64,000 nucleotides of DNA. Source: Microbacterium sp. RU33B. GTDB lineage: Bacteria; Actinomycetota; Actinomycetes; Actinomycetales; Microbacteriaceae. The stretch covers positions 806,001 through 870,000 of the forward strand of contig NZ_FTPO01000001.1 in the NCBI RefSeq assembly GCF_900155915.1, read 5' to 3'. The notes under the pieces are model-generated. The model worked only from the letters and a program-made list of their open reading frames with translations. It was not told where the DNA came from and did not search any database. Shown in pieces: positions 62,493 through 64,000 of the stretch (its first letter is position 1; each line of letters begins with the position of its first letter). Both the position numbers and the translations under genes were made by a program.

Positions 62493-63008
62493 ATGCTGAT
62501 CGTGATGGCAGGCCCGCCCGGAAGCGGCAAGAGCACGATCGCCGCGCTCGTCTCCCGACGCCTGGGCTGTGCACTGGTCTCGGTCGATCCGATCGAAGCG
62601 GCCATGTGGACCGCGGGCGTGAGCCGTGACCAGCCCACCGGGCTGGCCGCCTACGTCGTCGCCGAGGCGGTCGCCCGCGAGCAGCTGCGCCTCGGGCACG
62701 ATGTCATCATCGACGCGGTGAACGATGTCGAGGCTGCACGGCAGCAGTGGCGTGATCTCGCCCGGGTGGCCGCGGTAGACGTGCTCTTCGTCGAAGTCGT
62801 GGCATCCGATCCTGCAGAGCATCGACGTCGTCTCGCGGAGCGTCGGCGCGACATCGAGGGTTTCCCCGAGCCGGATTGGGAGTCGGTGCGAGCGCGTGTG
62901 CGTGCCCTGTCCGACTGGGACGGGGACCGTATCCGGCTCGACTTCCGGAACGAGCCGGGGGCCAACGCGGACGCGATCATCGCCGCCGTCGAGCGGGACC
63001 GCGAGTAG
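62493..63008 (+). CDS. Small P-loop kinase-like NTPase
   Basis: The 171-residue protein has Walker A AGPPGSGKSTIAAL near residues 6-19 and LVSVDPIEAAMW, then a basic lid region (RRRLAERRRDIEGFP near 118-132). This is the pattern of AAA_33 / zeta-toxin-like or chloramphenicol-phosphotransferase-like small kinases. The phosphate acceptor is unknown. No antitoxin-like gene adjoins it. ATG 62493 has GAGAAT six bases upstream. Confidence 0.8.
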   Translation: MLIVMAGPPGSGKSTIAALVSRRLGCALVSVDPIEAAMWTAGVSRDQPTGLAAYVVAEAVAREQLRLGHDVIIDAVNDVEAARQQWRDLARVAAVDVLFVEVVASDPAEHRRRLAERRRDIEGFPEPDWESVRARVRALSDWDGDRIRLDFRNEPGANADAIIAAVERDRE

Positions 63009-63066
63009 CGGGAGCCGCGACGCCGCGAGGGACTTCCGCCCCTGGCAACGACATCCGCGCTCCCAC

Positions 63067-63072
63067 TACAGT
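63067..63072 (+). promoter_or_regulatory. -10 element for the 63117 gene
   Basis: TACAGT, about 45 bases upstream of the ATG, which has GAGGGAG before it. Confidence 0.45.
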
Positions 63073-63116
63073 GATGCCACAACGCTCCACCCCCCACTCA
63101 CCAGAGGGAGTCCCAC

Positions 63117-63470
63117 ATGGCCGCTTCCCGTCCCTTCGGGGTCACTCTCGTCGGCATCATCGCCTGGATCACCGGTGCGATCCAGATCGTCAACGGCGTC
63201 TTCGCCCTGATCGGCGGCAACCTGACCCTGGGCATCGTCGGCATCGTGGTCGGCATCATCACGGTTCTGGTGAGCCTCGGGCTCTTCAGCGGCAGCTCCG
63301 GCGCCCGCCTCATCGTGACGATCGTGTTCGTGCTCAACATCGCCGGGTCGATCTACCTGCTCGTGGCGTATCCGGGGCAGGCGTGGAGCGCGATCGGCAG
63401 CATCATCCTGCCTCTCCTCGGACTGATCCTGCTCTACACGTCGCGCGCGAACGCGTTCTTCAAGAGCTGA
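63117..63470 (+). CDS. Four-helix membrane protein, DUF7144-like
   Basis: The 117-residue product has four hydrophobic helices (about residues 8-26, 35-55, 62-80 and 88-107) with short loops and a basic C-terminus. FGVTLVGIIAWITGAIQIVNG at the start resembles the actinobacterial DUF7144 family. Function unknown. The start has a strong GAGGGAG with a seven-base spacer. Confidence 0.7.
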   Translation: MAASRPFGVTLVGIIAWITGAIQIVNGVFALIGGNLTLGIVGIVVGIITVLVSLGLFSGSSGARLIVTIVFVLNIAGSIYLLVAYPGQAWSAIGSIILPLLGLILLYTSRANAFFKS

Positions 63471-63504
63471 GCGGAGCGGGTCCGTCATCCGTCATCGCCG
63501 ATGA

Positions 63505-63510
63505 CAGGAT
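63505..63510 (+). promoter_or_regulatory. -10 element for the ABC-F gene
   Basis: CAGGAT, then GGACGG, then ATG 63517. Confidence 0.5.
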
Positions 63511-63516
63511 GGACGG

Positions 63517-64000
63517 ATGACCGCAACACTCGTCGCGAGCGGCCTCGCCGGCGGCCACGGCCATCGGACGCTGTTCGATGCGCTCGATCTCACAGTCGCA
63601 CCGGGCGACGTCATCGGCGTCGTCGGTGCGAACGGTGCAGGAAAGTCGACGCTCCTGCGCCTGCTGGCGGGGATCGACGAACCTCAGGCCGGCGCAGTGT
63701 CGCTCTCGCCGCCCGACGCGTTCGTCGGCTGGCTTCCGCAGGAGCACGAGCGCATTCCGGGAGAGACAGTCGCCGAGCACATCGCGCGGCGGACGGGGTG
63801 CGCCGAGGCGACGCGGGAGATGGATGCGGCGGCTGCGCGTCTCGCCGATCCTGCCGACGTCCTCGCCGCCGACGACTACTCCGCCGCCCTCGACCGCTGG
63901 CTGGCCAGCGGCGCAGCCGACCTCGACGAGCGGATCCCCGTCGTGCTGGCGGATCTCGGGCTGGCGATCGCTCCCGGCGACGCCCTGATGACTTCGCTCT
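63517..64000 (+). CDS. ABC-F family ATPase (partial, runs off the window)
   Basis: Only the first 161 codons lie in the window. They include Walker A GVVGANGAGKSTLLRLLAGID near residues 35-55 and VGWLPQEHERIPGETVAEHI. The order (no membrane domain, Q-loop followed by an ABC-F-like arm insertion) fits ABC-F translation factors or antibiotic-resistance ATPases. The 3' half, including the second ATPase domain, is not seen. ATG 63517 has a CAGGAT -10-like box six bases upstream. Confidence 0.8.
   Translation, partial: MTATLVASGLAGGHGHRTLFDALDLTVAPGDVIGVVGANGAGKSTLLRLLAGIDEPQAGAVSLSPPDAFVGWLPQEHERIPGETVAEHIARRTGCAEATREMDAAAARLADPADVLAADDYSAALDRWLASGAADLDERIPVVLADLGLAIAPGDALMTSL

Noticed and set aside
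62493..63008. Toxin of a zeta-type toxin-antitoxin pair
   Set aside because: The P-loop kinase resembles zeta toxins in general fold, but no small antitoxin gene is adjacent and it has its own promoter.

Overview
The window is a stretch of core chromosome from a high-GC Gram-positive actinobacterium, most likely Microbacterium or a close relative in the Microbacteriaceae. The composition is roughly 70% GC by eye. GTG starts are frequent, and many neighbouring genes overlap by the four bases ATGA or GTGA. The block eno - ftsB/divIC-like - DUF501 - S8 protease - ndh is typical of Micrococcales. I see no IS element, phage gene, CRISPR array, rRNA or integration scar, and no stretch longer than about 190 bases without a gene. 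The reading is about 66 protein genes (the last one cut by the window end) and one tRNA-like gene.

Layout. 1-9 kb: pth, a proline-rich membrane protein, mfd, a methyltransferase, a hemerythrin/GNAT pair, gdhA and a hexapeptide-repeat protein. 9-16 kb: ppc, then a unit of a membrane-anchored family GH31 glycosidase of sulfoquinovosidase type, mazG and hisS. 16-18.3 kb: two small self-regulated-looking units, a membrane protein with an HTH protein behind a tandem operator, and a GntR regulator with a DUF1648 membrane protein. 18.4-24.5 kb: O-methyltransferase, eno, divIC-like, DUF501, mycosin-like protease, ndh and the tRNA. 24.5-28.4 kb: a heterodimeric ABC exporter on the minus strand. 28.5-34.3 kb: YaeQ-like protein, a D-threonine-aldolase-like PLP enzyme with an FAD oxidase, LemA with an M48 protease, and a YcaQ-like protein. 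34.4-41.2 kb: a secreted protein, a second YcaQ homologue, an AI-2E family protein, ilvA, greA, DUF4307, a small membrane protein and a hemolysin III protein. 41.2-49.3 kb: isoprenyl transferase, class V aminotransferase, PIN-PhoH ATPase, a secreted protein, a two-component system and fumC. 49.3-58.5 kb: beta-carbonic anhydrase, DUF4245, xseB, xseA, ispH, DUF6264, MOSC protein, class II aldolase, glpX and rmuC. 58.5-64 kb: an exonuclease, a methyltransferase - RibD-like - HAD unit, ychF, a small P-loop kinase, a DUF7144-like membrane protein and the start of an ABC-F ATPase.

How the genes work together. Several central-carbon enzymes lie close together without forming one operon: eno, ppc, fumC, class II aldolase, fructose-1,6-bisphosphatase GlpX, gdhA and ndh. 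DNA maintenance is represented by mfd, exonuclease VII (xseA/xseB), rmuC, a DEDD exonuclease and two YcaQ-like glycosylase homologues. Isoprenoid synthesis is represented by ispH and the prenyl transferase.

The most striking whole-window signal is regulatory. At least 22 genes have a TANNNT-like -10 hexamer ending exactly six bases before the start codon, which predicts leaderless transcripts. Other points of interest are a class-I-shaped tRNA with a UAA anticodon, a tandem inverted-repeat operator at 16.1 kb, the membrane-anchored sulfoquinovosidase-like enzyme, and strong over-use of the word GGATGCC/GGCATCC. I did not find an obviously new multi-gene system; the region looks like ordinary conserved chromosome with several small loci of unknown role.
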